A DNA stretch of 64,000 bases from Dermatemys mawii (taxonomy: Eukaryota; Chordata; Testudines; Dermatemydidae), in the NCBI GenBank assembly GCA_007922305.1, contig ML677335.1:17950679-18014678 (forward strand), read 5' to 3'. Positions 13,395-23,959 of the stretch are shown here, piece after piece; within the stretch, counting starts at the first letter, position 1, and every line of letters starts with the position of its first letter. The notes below the pieces were generated by a model. That model saw only the letters and a list, made by a program, of their open reading frames with translations. It was not told the origin of the DNA and ran no database searches. The translations under genes were made by a program, and so were the position numbers.

Positions 13395-14330
13395 TTTCCA
13401 GAGATTTGTTCATCTTCATTAATGATCTGGGTGATGGGATGGATTGCACCCTCAGCATGTTCGCAGATGACACTAAGATGAGGGGAGATGTAGATATGCT
13501 GGAAGGTAGGGATAGGGTCTAGAGTGACCTAGACAAATTGAAGGATTGGGCCAAAAGAAATCTGATGAATTTCATCAGGGACAAAGGCAGAGTCCTGTAC
13601 TTAGGACAGAAAAATCTCATGCACTGACTAAGCAGCAGTTCTGCAGAAAAGGACCTGAGAATTACAGTGGATGAGAAGCTGGATATGAGTCAACAGTGTA
13701 ACCCTTGTTGTCAAGAAGGCTACAGCATATTGGGCTGCATTAGTAGGGGCACTGCCAGCAGATCGAAGGAAGTGATTATTCCCCTCTATTTGACACTGGT
13801 GAGACCACATCTGGAGTATTGCATCCACTTTGGGCCCCCTACTACAGAAAGGATGTGGATAAATTGGAAAAAGTCCAGCTGAGGGCAATGAAAATGATTA
13901 GGGAGCTGGGGTACATGGTTTATGTGGAGAGGCTGAGGGAACGGGGCTTATTTAGTCTGCAGAAGAGATGAGTGAGGAGGGATTTGATATCAGCCTTCAG
14001 TTACTTGAAGGGAGATTCCAAAGAGTATGGAGCGAGGCTGTTTTCAGTGGTGGCAGATAACAGAACAAAGAGCAATGGTCCCAAGTTGCCGTGAGGAGAT
14101 CTAGGTTGGATATTAGGAAAAACTATTTTCCTAGGAGGGTGGTGAAGCACAGGAATGGGTTATCTAGGGAGTTGGTGGACTCTCCATCCTTAGAGGTTTT
14201 TAAGGCCTGGCTTGACAAAGCCTGGCTGGGATGATTTAGTTGAAGTTGGTCCTGCTTTGACCAGGGGATTGGACTAGATGACTTCCTGAGGTCTCTTCCA
14301 ACTCTAATTTTCTATGATTCTATGATAGAT
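13395..14330 (+). mobile_element. 5'-truncated CR1 LINE with end of reverse transcriptase
   Basis: CR1 non-LTR retrotransposons copy themselves by target-primed reverse transcription. Near 13459-13476 the plus strand encodes FADDTK, the catalytic motif C of the reverse transcriptase, preceded by a typical INDLGDG stretch. Downstream pieces such as FDTGETTSG and YLKGDS follow in shifting frames, with many stops. The 3' end is diagnostic: gactagatgacttcctgagg, then the tandem octamer-like tctatgattctatgat at 14311-14326. The copy is a dead pseudogene. Confidence 0.9.
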
Positions 14331-15599
14331 GAGAATACAGCATCCAGTCATGGACATGAATCATGCACTTTTGAAGTTCTGCTATTAGGGAACAAGACCC
14401 CGATTTAACAAGATAATAATTTTAAGCACATTGATGTAAATAGAGTCATATTGATATAACTTTATGACCCATTAATGTAAATAAATCTACTCATATATTT
14501 AAATTTAGGTACATACTTAAGTACCTTAATAAATTAGGGCCTAAATTATTAATGAGATTATATCAACTCTTGGACTACCCTCCCAAATGGGTCCATGTAA
14601 AGCAACCTATGTCTTTTAAGAAAACCTTGGGGAAAAAAGACAAATAGATCAGTGTGACAAGTGCTAAGGCAGTATTGGAAATTAAATTTCCTTCTATCTT
14701 GATGTCATGTGGAAAACTCCAGAACCGATGGGGAAAGGTATAGTGAATGAGAGCTAAAATCCAACAGAGAATTTCCAGAATTAATCGTTGCACCACCATT
14801 TGAATTACAACAGTAGATATGGCAACCAGCCCAGAAAATGATCTAGTGATGTCTCTGACAGATGCTGTGGAAACAATTCCCTGCAACTATCACACTTTTG
14901 CAAACTAACTGAGCCGAGTCTCAGTAAAATCAGACCATAATTCAGTCAATTTGGAAAACTACCAAAAGGACCAAACTGCATTTAAAGGTAGTTAGGAAAA
15001 ATCATTCCTCAGTGACAAGACTGTTTAATCATTTGAAGCAACAAAATTCTTTGATAGTCCTGGTAACTAAAACCAGGTTTGATGGCGCTATCCCTTTAAA
15101 AGTATAGGAATTTGTGCTTTGGAAGTTCAAATAGCATATTGAAAAAATGTTTGAATAGATGTATAGTGATTCAGTCAGGTGCTTATATTGGCCAAAAATG
15201 AGAAACTTTTCTATGGCCAAAGCTCCAGACATTGTACAAATGATATTAGGACAGACCAACTTTCATATGCCTCTCAATGTGTTAGTGAATGTTGTACAAG
15301 CATACAAGACAACTGCCTTCACGTTTGTTTTCTCCCTAAAAAATTATGTAAGAGCTCCCACTTCACAGGTTTGGAGGCGGAGGACTGGAGGGGGTGGGAA
15401 GAAAAGTCAGGCTTCAGGAAGGATTCTTCATCTAGTAGGATTAGGTGACTAGGACAACTTTATGCTGGAGGCTCCAATAGGCTTTGACACTTGGCTGAAT
15501 CATGTTGGGGACACACAGGCACTTGTTGGAGACATCTGCTGGATGGACTCCATCTATTTAGGCCAGCCTTGTGAAGTATCATTCTAAAAGTCTTGACTT
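14331..15599. other. No gene seen; unassigned DNA
   Basis: Short frames up to 103 codons on both strands show no domain. Around 14410-14560 there are AT-rich pieces of the reptilian palindromic 'ttaagcac...gggcct' repeat type. Nothing firm can be called. Confidence 0.5.
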
Positions 15600-16540
15600 G
15601 TTAGACATTCATATCTCATTGGATTGTATGTGCTATCGTATGTAAAGTTACGAACTTTGGCTATGTATATGATACTGAAACATGTTGTTGTAACGTTGCA
15701 AACACCCAAGTATCCTTTCAGCTATAGCAATAAAAAGGCCAAACAATGTTATTGGGTTATTGAAGAAATACACACAAGGACAAGGATTACCCCACAAACT
15801 GTGTACAACAGAAATTTCTTCTAGATAGCATTACACAAAGGGGACTGTTTGACCCAGGTCACAGCAAAAGATCTTTGCAGCAAGTTGGAAGAAGATATAA
15901 AAGGGGAAAATGACATCATGACTGGACCTCACTTCCTACACTGGAGAATGCTTAAAAACACCCGAGGAACAAAGACTGACCTGGAGGAAGTACTGGTCTC
16001 AGGCTAAAGGAATTTCTAGCCTGTGTGTGGAAACTTGGTGGACTGCTTTTATCATCAGCCGGTGTGGGACATTGCTAATTCAGACCCTATCTAGTATTTT
16101 AGGCTTAGTTTGCATCTTTGTTTATTTGCTAAGTAATCTGCATTTGATTTGTTTGCTCTCACTTATAATCACTTACAATCTATCTTTCTGTATATAAGAA
16201 ACCTGTTCTATATTTTACCTAAAACACTGTGTGTTGTTTGAAGTACAAAAGGGAAAATCTCAGCTCAGGAACAAGTGTTGGTGCACGTCCACTTTCCTTT
16301 GTAAAAGTAGTGGACTGAATAATAAATTCATACTGGTTAGTACAGCTCTGCGGTCCTAGGCCGGGGCGCTATTTTGGCTGCAGCCTCTCTATTGTGGGTT
16401 CATGAGTGGCTGGCCAGAGTATTCATGAACACAAATGGAGATCGTTCCTGCCAGTGGATGTTGGTGTGAGTACAAGCTTGTAAGGCTTTGCAGCTTGTCA
16501 CAGCATCACAGTGCAAGAGGGAACCCAGATCGATGAGACA
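15600..16540 (+). mobile_element. LTR-like retroelement sequence (tentative)
   Basis: The stretch has features of a solo long terminal repeat in plus orientation: a TATA-like box gatataaaagggg at about 15893-15905, AATAAA-type signals near 16320, and a downstream segment cacagcatcacagtgcaag that I associate with turtle LTR ends. I see no gag, pol or env frames beside it, and I could not find the TSD that would prove the borders. It could instead be another long non-coding repeat. Confidence 0.35.
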
Positions 16541-16842
16541 GAGGGCTCAGCTGTACCTCAGTTCCAGGTGGCCTCCCGGGGGGGAGGGGGGCGGGGAGAG
16601 GGAGAGGGACTACCCCTCACACTCATCTACTGCAGGGCAATAGTTACCCTGCAGACCAAGCAAAGGGCCCTTTGTGATTCACTGAACTGGAGACCTATTT
16701 GCCTTTCACTATCCTAAGAGCCTAATCACAGCCTTTGAGAATCAGCTGAAAAACTATCTGGACTCTTTGATAAACCTTGATCAAACACATTTTGTCCCTA
16801 ATGTTTGTATTTTTTACCACTTGTTTTTAATTCATGATGCAC

Positions 16843-17312
16843 TGTGTCCTATTTTGGATACCACACTTTAGGAAAGATGTGGACAAATTGGAGAGAGTCC
16901 AGAGGACAGCAACAAAAAAAAGATAAAAAGTTCAGAAAATCTGACCCCTTTGAGAAAGGGTTAAAAAAACCTGGGCGTATTTCCTCTTGAGAAAAATATG
17001 CTAAGGGATGTTAGAACATGGACAATGATTAATTGTTCTCCATCTCCACTGAAGGTAAGACAAAAAGTAATGGGCTTAATCTACAGCAAGGGAGATTTAG
17101 CTTAGATATTAGGAAAAACGTTCTAATTCTAAGAGTAGTTAAACTCTGCGATAGGCTAACAAGGAAGGTTGTGGAATCCCCATAATTGGAGATTAAGAAC
17201 AGGTTGGACCTGTCAAGGATGGTTTAGATTTACTTGTTCCTGCCACAGCACAGTGGGTTGGACTTGAGGACTCCTTGAGGCCTCTTCCAGCTTCACATTT
17301 CTCTGATTCTAT
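16843..17312 (+). mobile_element. CR1 LINE 3' fragment
   Basis: The text starts in the CR1 reverse-transcriptase tail (gatgtggacaaattggagag) and runs to the 3' untranslated end (gactccttgaggcctcttcc, then ttctctgattctat). Several indels break the frame. It is a second, more decayed CR1 copy than the one at 13395-14330, in the same orientation. Confidence 0.85.
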
Positions 17313-17334
17313 ATTTTTACTTTAAGAAGTTTTT

Positions 17335-18650
17335 AAATCTGATGTGGGATTTGTTTCAGTGGACCAGGAGAAAGCTTTAGATAGACTTGACCATGTCTAT
17401 CTTTTTAAAACATTGGAAACATTTTGGATTGGGCTAGTTACTTCATATATATTTTTTAATTGTACCTTATTGTTTTTGTGTTTTAAAGATTAATGGAGGG
17501 AGGGGGTCTTAGCTGCTACTCCTCAGTATGCAGAAGTGCTCATCAGAGGTGGGATGCCTTCTGTCTGGCATGTTATCTGCCCTGAGTCTGAAGCCATTTT
17601 TGCACCTTATTAAGAAGCCCACTGGGCTGGATGCTTTCCTGGTTTGTCTGTCAGCCTATATTGATAACACCTTAGTTTTTATCATGTCTGAAGGTGATAT
17701 GCAGGCACTTTGCACCTGTCTGTAATATATGAACAGGCATCCTCTGCTTGAATCAATTGGGCAAAGAACAATTTGATCTTACTGGGATCTTGGCAGTGTA
17801 GTGGTCCCCAATTTCTGCCCTCACAATTGCAATAATGGGGACCCCTCTGGGATGAAAGTATTGGTTTTTTATTTCTGATCTGAACAATATTGATGTGGGA
17901 GACAGCTGTGGATGGTGCAAGGCCATCCGCAGAAATGGTGCTGGCTCCTTACTGGACTTTCTTTTTGGGGATGAGCTTGGGTAGTCAACAATGTCATGAC
18001 CTCAATGTTGTAGCACCTCTGCTGTATCTGGACTCTCTGTCAGAACTCCTGGACTGGATCAGATGTACATCAACCATTTTTTGGAACAATTACACCTGGT
18101 TTCGCTCTGATTTTCTCTTCTTGGTGTTAGATCTGAGAGACGGGGTCATTGACCTGGCCAGTAAGGTGTCAGCTTTTTGTGTTTGGTCTGTTCAGTGGCT
18201 TTCTCTCCCCTCTGTCATTCTGGGGAGATGGGCTTTGACTCTCATTTGTTCTGCTAGGCCATGGTTACTTAGCCTATATTTACCTACATTCAGCAATGGC
18301 CTTATCTACAATGGTGACTCCTGCAAAGTGCTCAGCCAGACCAGGTATTTTACAGTCCATGGCTCTTGGACAATACACATTTTTTTAACCCTCTTTTTTC
18401 CTCCAAGGCTGTCTCCTTGAGGAGCCGCCTTTTTGCTTTTACCCAGGCTGGGCTGACCAAGCTTATCCTGCCTCATTGCTCCTGGTTGGTTGAGTTGGAG
18501 CCGACCACAGCCATCACTATTCAGATTGGAGCCTGATCTGTGTTTTTTTGGGTAAGAGCCTCTCTGATTTACATTTTCAACAAGCTGCTCAGTGTCTTCA
18601 GAGGGTTTTTGCAGTGATTGTTCTTGCAGAGGGCACTCCTGCATTCCCTT
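17335..18650 (+). mobile_element. Tx1/L1-like LINE reverse transcriptase remnant
   Basis: At about 17355-17400 the plus strand encodes VSVDQEKALDRLDHVYLF, close to the reverse-transcriptase motif A of L1/Tx1-group LINEs (DqeKAFDrvdH). The frame at 17528-17725 contains the next motifs: a CLLSGMLSALSLKPFLH stretch (normally G-CPLSPLLY) and LSAYIDNTLVFIMS, in which the catalytic YADD is replaced by YIDN. A further frame at 17890-18420 (176 codons) has the look of the post-RT region but carries no firm motif. Frameshifts separate these pieces, and the catalytic residue is lost, so this is a pseudogene. Confidence 0.7.
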
Positions 18651-18747
18651 CACAGGTTATCTTCCCTTCTGTGACCAGGATTTGGTTACAGTGCGCAGGC
18701 TCTTGTCCTGAAAGCATGTGACAGATGCTTCTTTTACACTTACAAAT

Positions 18748-19741
18748 AGGACCCTTCCAAAATCACGGCCATGAAAAATGCATCATGCAACATGAAATCT
18801 GATCGACCCTGTGAAATCTGGTGCCCAGCTGGAGGCTCCTACTCTGTGCAGGACTCCAGATGCTAGTCCCAGCAGGGCATGGGGAGGGACAAGACTTCGC
18901 CTTCCCTTGCAGGGGCCACTCCCAGCGTGGGTCAGACCTGACTCCGGGAACCTCCCCCTGCTGCAGGAAGCTGCACAGCTCAACCTGTTACTTCCCCACA
19001 GGGAGAGGTTACAGTTCAATCTGTTACACACAGGGCTGCTCCTCACTAGGGTGGGGGATCAACTGTAGATACGCAATTTCAGCTACATTATTAACGTAGC
19101 TGAAATTGCGTATCTACAGCCAACTTACCTGCCGTCCTCACAGCGGCGGCGGTCGGTGGCGCACTCCCCCATAGACTCCAGCTTGTGCCTTTTGGCGAGC
19201 TGGAGTTACGGAGTCGACGGGGGCGCCACTGGCGATCGATTTATCGCGTCTTGATGAGACACGATAAATTGATCGCCATAAGATCGATCTCTCCCAGCGC
19301 TAGTGAAGACAAGCCCACAGACACACACAAACCCAGCACAAAGAGGCTATGGCTCGAGTGCGCGTGCACACACACACCTGTGCAGAAAGACTGTGGCTAC
19401 AGCTATCAATCCCCCCATGCTGCTGAGAAAACTGGATGTATGGTAACCTACCCTCCCATTATCCTGTGACCCTCACTTCTACACTGCTGCTGATTGTGGC
19501 ACTGGCTTTAAAGAGAGGCAGCTGGCCAGCTTGGAAGGCAGCACCTCTTCCAGCAGCAGGGCAGAAGTAAGGGTGGCAATCCCATGAGTTACCCACCTAC
19601 AATAGCCATACAACCTTACCTACCCCTCCATGGTTACAACACTGAATTTTAGATGTAAACATTTAAAAAGGTGAAACTGACATTTTAACAACCCCTGGCT
19701 GTGAAATTGACCAAAATAGACCTTGAAGTTAGTAGGGCCCT
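18748..19741. mobile_element. Non-autonomous DNA transposon with tagggcccta-type ends
   Basis: Left end taggacccttccaaaatc, right end reverse-complements to tagggccctactaacttc; beyond this the ends share the catggc/gtgaaatt segments typical of a widespread turtle element. The interior holds a GC-rich module (18880-18977) that also occurs in other elements of this window, and a second transposon is nested at 19046-19316. I could not see a convincing TSD. No coding capacity. Confidence 0.65.
19046..19316. mobile_element. Nested short inverted-repeat element (cgataaatcgatc family)
   Basis: The element is one large set of hairpins. It contains ctgtagatacgcaatttcag with its perfect complement (24-bp arms, 19063-19086 and 19096-19119), a second hairpin around the ggagtcgac motifs, and a third around cgataaattgatcgcc. 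The same order of motifs recurs in the copy at 41950-42237. It lies inside the element at 18748-19741, so it inserted later. Non-coding. Confidence 0.75.
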
Positions 19742-20179
19742 AGTGTACTTAAGAACAAGAAGCGACTCTACCGTTTCTGTGTCAAAATGCAGAATTATGC
19801 TTCCCAATGTGACCTCCCTGATGCTTCTTGGAGGATATATTAGTCCCTGAGTGACTGCATAGCCCTGGCCTGGAGGAGGATGGTTTGCAAGTCTCATCTC
19901 CTTAAGCACTTGGGTGACATGAGCAGGGGAGTTTTGCTTCTTGGGGGTTCTTAGGGATCACTCTGTGAGCCACATCACCTGAGTGTAGGCTGCACCCCTT
20001 CCGTTTGGCCTCAGCTATGGCCTTTCACTTTCCCCTCCATTGTCCTTGTTTGACTTCTCTTTTCGATTTTTTGCAGCAGCTTTTCAACTGTTTTTGCAAG
20101 TCCCTGTTGATTCTGGGCGTGGGACACAGCGCTGGCATATGGCCTGATCCCTGCCTAGGCAATTTTTTTTACTGGGTCA
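19317..20179. other. Transposon remainder and unassigned DNA before the CpG island
   Basis: Up to 19741 this is the right part of the enclosing transposon. From 19742 to 20179 I see no exon or repeat that I can name. Confidence 0.5.
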
Positions 20180-20654
20180 GGCCAAAGTGGCCTTTTTGAC
20201 GGCGGGGGTGGGATGCGTTGGGGCTGTTCTGTGCATAGCCTGCCCCCGGCCTACGTCTTTTACAACTTCGAGTCTGGCCGCCTTGTGGTCGAGCGGTGCC
20301 TTCGCCCTGTGCTGGGCGAGCTTGGCGGGGAGGACGCCTGGGCTGCGTTTCGCTTTAGTTACAGCTTGCTACGTTCACACGGCAATACGTGATCTCAAAT
20401 AACACTTCACATGTGTTTTATATGCGCCCTTCTGGTGTTCACACGTCAGGCCCACAGAGACATGAAGAAGCTGGCACCCCCCGCAACTCGCTCGCTTTCC
20501 AGTCTCCGCCCCGTCCAGGGCCTCCGTGTGTACGGGGTCGGGCTCCCGGCGGCGTAGGCAGGTCTCCAGGGGCGGCCGTGCTCCCCTCACTCCTTGTGCG
20601 GGCGAGGCGGTGCCGGGTCCCGCCGGGGGGGCGCGGAGCCCGCCAGACCGGCGG

Positions 20655-20695
20655 ATGATGGCAGCTGCGCAGGATGACACGGGCCCATCACGTGG
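20655..20695 (+). CDS. Candidate first coding exon, gene unknown
   Basis: Within the CpG island two consecutive ATG codons occur at 20655 and 20658; the second has a strong Kozak context (A at -3, G at +4). The frame reads MMAAAQDDTGPSR and runs into a donor-like GTGAGC at 20696, leaving a phase-2 exon end. I do not recognise this N-terminus. The frame would stop one codon later if not spliced, which favours either splicing here or no coding role. No matching next exon is recognisable in the remaining 43 kb, so the first intron would be very long. An alternative is that the first exon is non-coding and ends at the donor at 20881. Confidence 0.3.
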
Positions 20696-20880
20696 GTGAG
20701 CCCTCCCCGCCCCTCGCTGTAGCGACCTACGGGCCGCTGCTGCCGCCGCCGCCGCCCAGGGGACTCCGCCTGCAGCCACACGGAGCCTCGGCCACCTGTC
20801 CCCAGCACCCCGCCAACCCCCCCCCCCCCCCCGCGCTGACCTTCCGCTGCAGGAGGCGGCCCGGCCCAGCTCGCAGCCCG

Positions 20881-20886
20881 GTGAGT
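20881..20886 (+). promoter_or_regulatory. Strong splice donor candidate in the CpG island
   Basis: The sequence cccg|gtgagt matches the vertebrate 5' splice-site consensus and sits at the 3' side of the CpG-densest part, where a non-coding first exon would normally end. No transcript evidence is available here. Confidence 0.4.
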
Positions 20887-21072
20887 GCCAGGAGCAGGCG
20901 GCCTGATCCTGCCGAGCGCGCCCCCGTCCCTGGAACCCGGCTGAGCCCCCGAGAGCCTAGAGCAGCGAGCGCGGGGAAGGGCCGGGGGTAGCGAGCCGGG
21001 GCTGGTGTGGGGGAGAGAGGGGCGGGCAGCGAGCTGAGTTGGGGGGGCGGGGTTAGTAAGCGGGGGAGGGGG

Positions 21073-21195
21073 TAGGGTGACCAGACAGCAAATGTGAAAA
21101 ATTGGGACGGGGGTGGGGGGTAATAGAAGCCTCTATAAGAAAAAGACTCCAAAATCGGGACTGTCGCTATAAAATCGGGACATCTGGTCACCCTA
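21073..21195. mobile_element. Complete 123-bp inverted-repeat DNA transposon (gtgaccagacag family)
   Basis: The copy runs from tagggtgaccagacagc to tctggtcaccctag. The terminal repeats are inverted and bounded by TA on both sides, as expected for a Tc1/mariner-type TA target duplication. It has the same length as the copy at 48612-48734 and lies in the downstream flank of the CpG island. Non-autonomous and non-coding. Confidence 0.85.
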
Positions 21196-21400
21196 GTTGG
21201 CAAGCCGGGACTGTGGGGGGATGGTTGTGGTGCGGGGGGATACCGCTCTGGGGTGGGCGCGGGGTTAGTGGCCAGGGGGAGGCTGGCTTGTTAGAACGGG
21301 GAGGGTGTTCGTGTTCCAGGACGGGGTGGAGACATGTCAGTGTGTGTGCGCGGGGAAGGAATGGAGTTGCTGTCTGGATTCCAGTGTTGTGATGTGGCAC

Positions 21401-23499
21401 TGTCTGGGAGGCTGGAGGTTTAGTGTGCCAGATCAGAAGGTAGCTGATGAGAGGTGCTGGCAGAGGTTAGTGAACTAGGGAAGAGCTCGTTTGCCATTGG
21501 GATTGGGGCATAGTGGAGTGGAGCCAGAGTGGAGAGGCTTAGTGTGCCAGGTTGGATGGGGGCACACAGGTGACGGATGAAGGGTCAAGGTGAGGGTTGC
21601 TGCTGGACTTGGTTTGTGTGTGGTGTTTAGAGAGAGAGAAAATAATGAATGTGGCCCTGTTGGTTTTAAATGCTGTCATGTCTGGAACCTCAGTTTGCAA
21701 CAAAGAGGCGTATAAAAGGATGATCTTATGTGTAACCTTTCTACTGTCAAAAAGTAGTTTTAGGATTTTATGGACATTATCTTCAGTGATGGAAGTGGCC
21801 CCAAGATGTGGTTTGAGTTACAACGTGGGGCAAACAAGCAGCTGCAGTCACAAGTTCTGAATTCTTGAGGAAGGGAGAGAGGGAGTGATGGAGAATGGCA
21901 TCTCTTAAGGCCAAAGCTGTTGCTTACACCTCTGTTTCCATCAGGGAGCAGTGAAATGGGAATAGTCATCCTAGGTGTTTGTGGGATGAAATTTCAGGCT
22001 GAGTTGGTTACTCAGCAATAGGTACCAAATTTTCTTTTGTGAATGCTTACAGGCTTTCTGATCCCCTCAAGCCCCAGAGCTATGAGACATGAGGGAAGCA
22101 GCAGTAATGCACAGATTCCTCCCTGGCTCTTGCATGCTGCTGCTTAGGTAGATTGATTTTGTTTCTTGGTGCTTATTGGAGGCACAGTTCCAGGGAGGCT
22201 GCCAGTTGGTGTAAGGGAGGCCTGGACTGAAGAATCCTGGTGTTGCTTCCTCTGACTCAGCTCAAAGACTCATGGATTGTAGCCCAACCAGCCACGAACT
22301 CCACAGGAAGGGTAAAACAGTATTATTACAGTAGCCCTTCTAAGGACTATACCGGAGTCAAATTTTGAAGACCTCATCTGAATTCCCATCTTTTATTCAC
22401 AAAAAGGCTAATTTTTGTTTTTTTACGTGACTGGAGAGGCCTGTTCTGAAGAGCCCTGATGTTTCTTCCACTGAGCCAGCAGGCCTAGTTCAAGAACCAG
22501 GGATTTGTTGGGTGTAGGGTTAGCTGGGGACGGTTAACGTGCTTTGTGGTAGTGTGCTGGGGTGGGTGAGGGCTTAGTGAGTCAGGGCAGGAGGTGAAGT
22601 TAGTACTAAGGGTGTGTTGTTGGGCCACAGATAGGAGTTAGTATGCTTGGAAACTTCAGGTTTCCAGTTTGTTAAGAGAAGTGTATGGAGACACAGATAC
22701 CCCAACCCCGCAAAAGTTTTAACATTGACTTAAATATTCTAATTTATTGCATTTTAAAATTATAAATTGGAGTATGGCCCTGAAATCACAGGTTTTCTGG
22801 TGTGCACAGTGTATAAATAAGGAGAATGACTATATAACCGTTGTAAAGGATGACAGATGTATACTTTTTTATTTTATTTTATTTTTTTTTGGTGGAAAGG
22901 GATAGTCTCAGCTCAAATTTGTCTTCGGATGCGAGGTTTGTAAAACAATATTTCTTTATTGCTCTTAGAGCTTTTGTCATGACATCCTGGAATCTAGATT
23001 GAGAAATAGATTTTTTCAAACAAATAATCACTGCCTTGTAGAATTCCTAATCCCAGCAGTGAACTAAGCTTGGATCCTGCCTTGACTGTAGTAGATGTTG
23101 GGAGCTCTCAGCACCTTGCAGGATCAGACCCAATTGTATTAGCAGCTGAAAGTGAAACTGACCTGTCTATATGTCTGGGCGGAAAGATATTCAAAAAGTG
23201 TACAAAATTCTTGTAATTTTAAGGTGGTGTTGTAACAAATAAACACATTTAAAAATAGTATGAAACTGACATTACGCCCCTTAAAGTTGTTGGGTGTTGT
23301 TTATAAAACTAGTGATCTGAGAGAAGAAATACCACCCAGAAAGACAGAAGTAGCCTTTTAAATTTATCATTGGGACTTGTATATACTTCCCAATTAGCCC
23401 ATAAAACTTTGCTTGCTGAATGAAGGGCCAAGTTTTGCTTCTTTTTGTAGGTAGTGTCTTTATGACTTATTTATATTATAGTAGCTTCTAGAGGAACCA
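21401..23499. other. No gene seen; probable intron
   Basis: No exon with recognisable protein content. GC content falls gradually away from the CpG island. An ATTTT-rich low-complexity run lies at about 22866-22890. Short frames up to 87 codons have no domain. Confidence 0.5.
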
Positions 23500-23861
23500 A
23501 CCAAGATGTCTCATCGTCATCATCATCGTGTTCCTATTACACCTCTTGTGTTTAGGGCAGTGATGAAGCTCTCAACGCCTTGTTTCTGACAAGTCTTTTA
23601 ATAGTTCCCCAGCTGTGCCCCAGGTTTTTCAGCTCAGCTTCCACAGCTTTCACCATGTTGTTTTCTGGTGGCCTCATTTTAGCTTGCCTTCAGGTGTCCA
23701 TCTTATTGCTACTCTGGTGATGAAATCAGTTTCCATCTGAAGCACATGACCAATCCATCTCCAATGCCTTCTGGCAATGATGGTGCTCAGATCTTCTTGC
23801 TTGCACTGTGTCTTGGTTTGAGATTGTTCTGGGCCAAAAGATATGAAGGATTTTTCTGAGG

Positions 23862-23909
23862 CATGCCCAAACTGTCTTCACTGAATGGAATGAAGACAGT
23901 TTGGGCATG
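23862..23909. repeat. Perfect 19-bp inverted repeat, 10-nt loop
   Basis: Arms 23862-23880 (catgcccaaactgtcttca) and 23891-23909 are exact reverse complements around ctgaatggaa. It lies inside the LINE remnant, just 3' of its WRWIGHVLQM region, and is not part of any family structure that I know. A local template-switch duplication is the likely origin. Confidence 0.9.
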
Positions 23910-23959
23910 TCATACTTTCTCATTCCCCAGCATTCTGTGCTGTAAAGTACTGTTGAAAG

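Larger units (their letters stand above)
20180..21400 (+). promoter_or_regulatory. CpG island, probable RNA polymerase II promoter
   Basis: GC content and CpG frequency rise abruptly here compared with the AT-rich surroundings, most strongly from 20490 to 21000. GC boxes (Sp1-type ggggcgg) occur near 21020 and 21046, and a palindromic E-box CACGTG lies at 20689-20694, the kind bound by USF/TFEB-type factors. There is no obvious TATA box. Two plus-strand splice donors lie inside (20696 and 20881), so transcription is probably rightward, although a bidirectional promoter cannot be excluded. A C-rich run sits at 20818-20832. The gene served cannot be named from this window. Confidence 0.7.

Noticed and set aside
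20375..21203. Long proline-, glycine- and alanine-rich frames on both strands of the CpG island
   Set aside because: High GC content removes stop codons in all frames; the translations have no recognisable domain and overlap one another.
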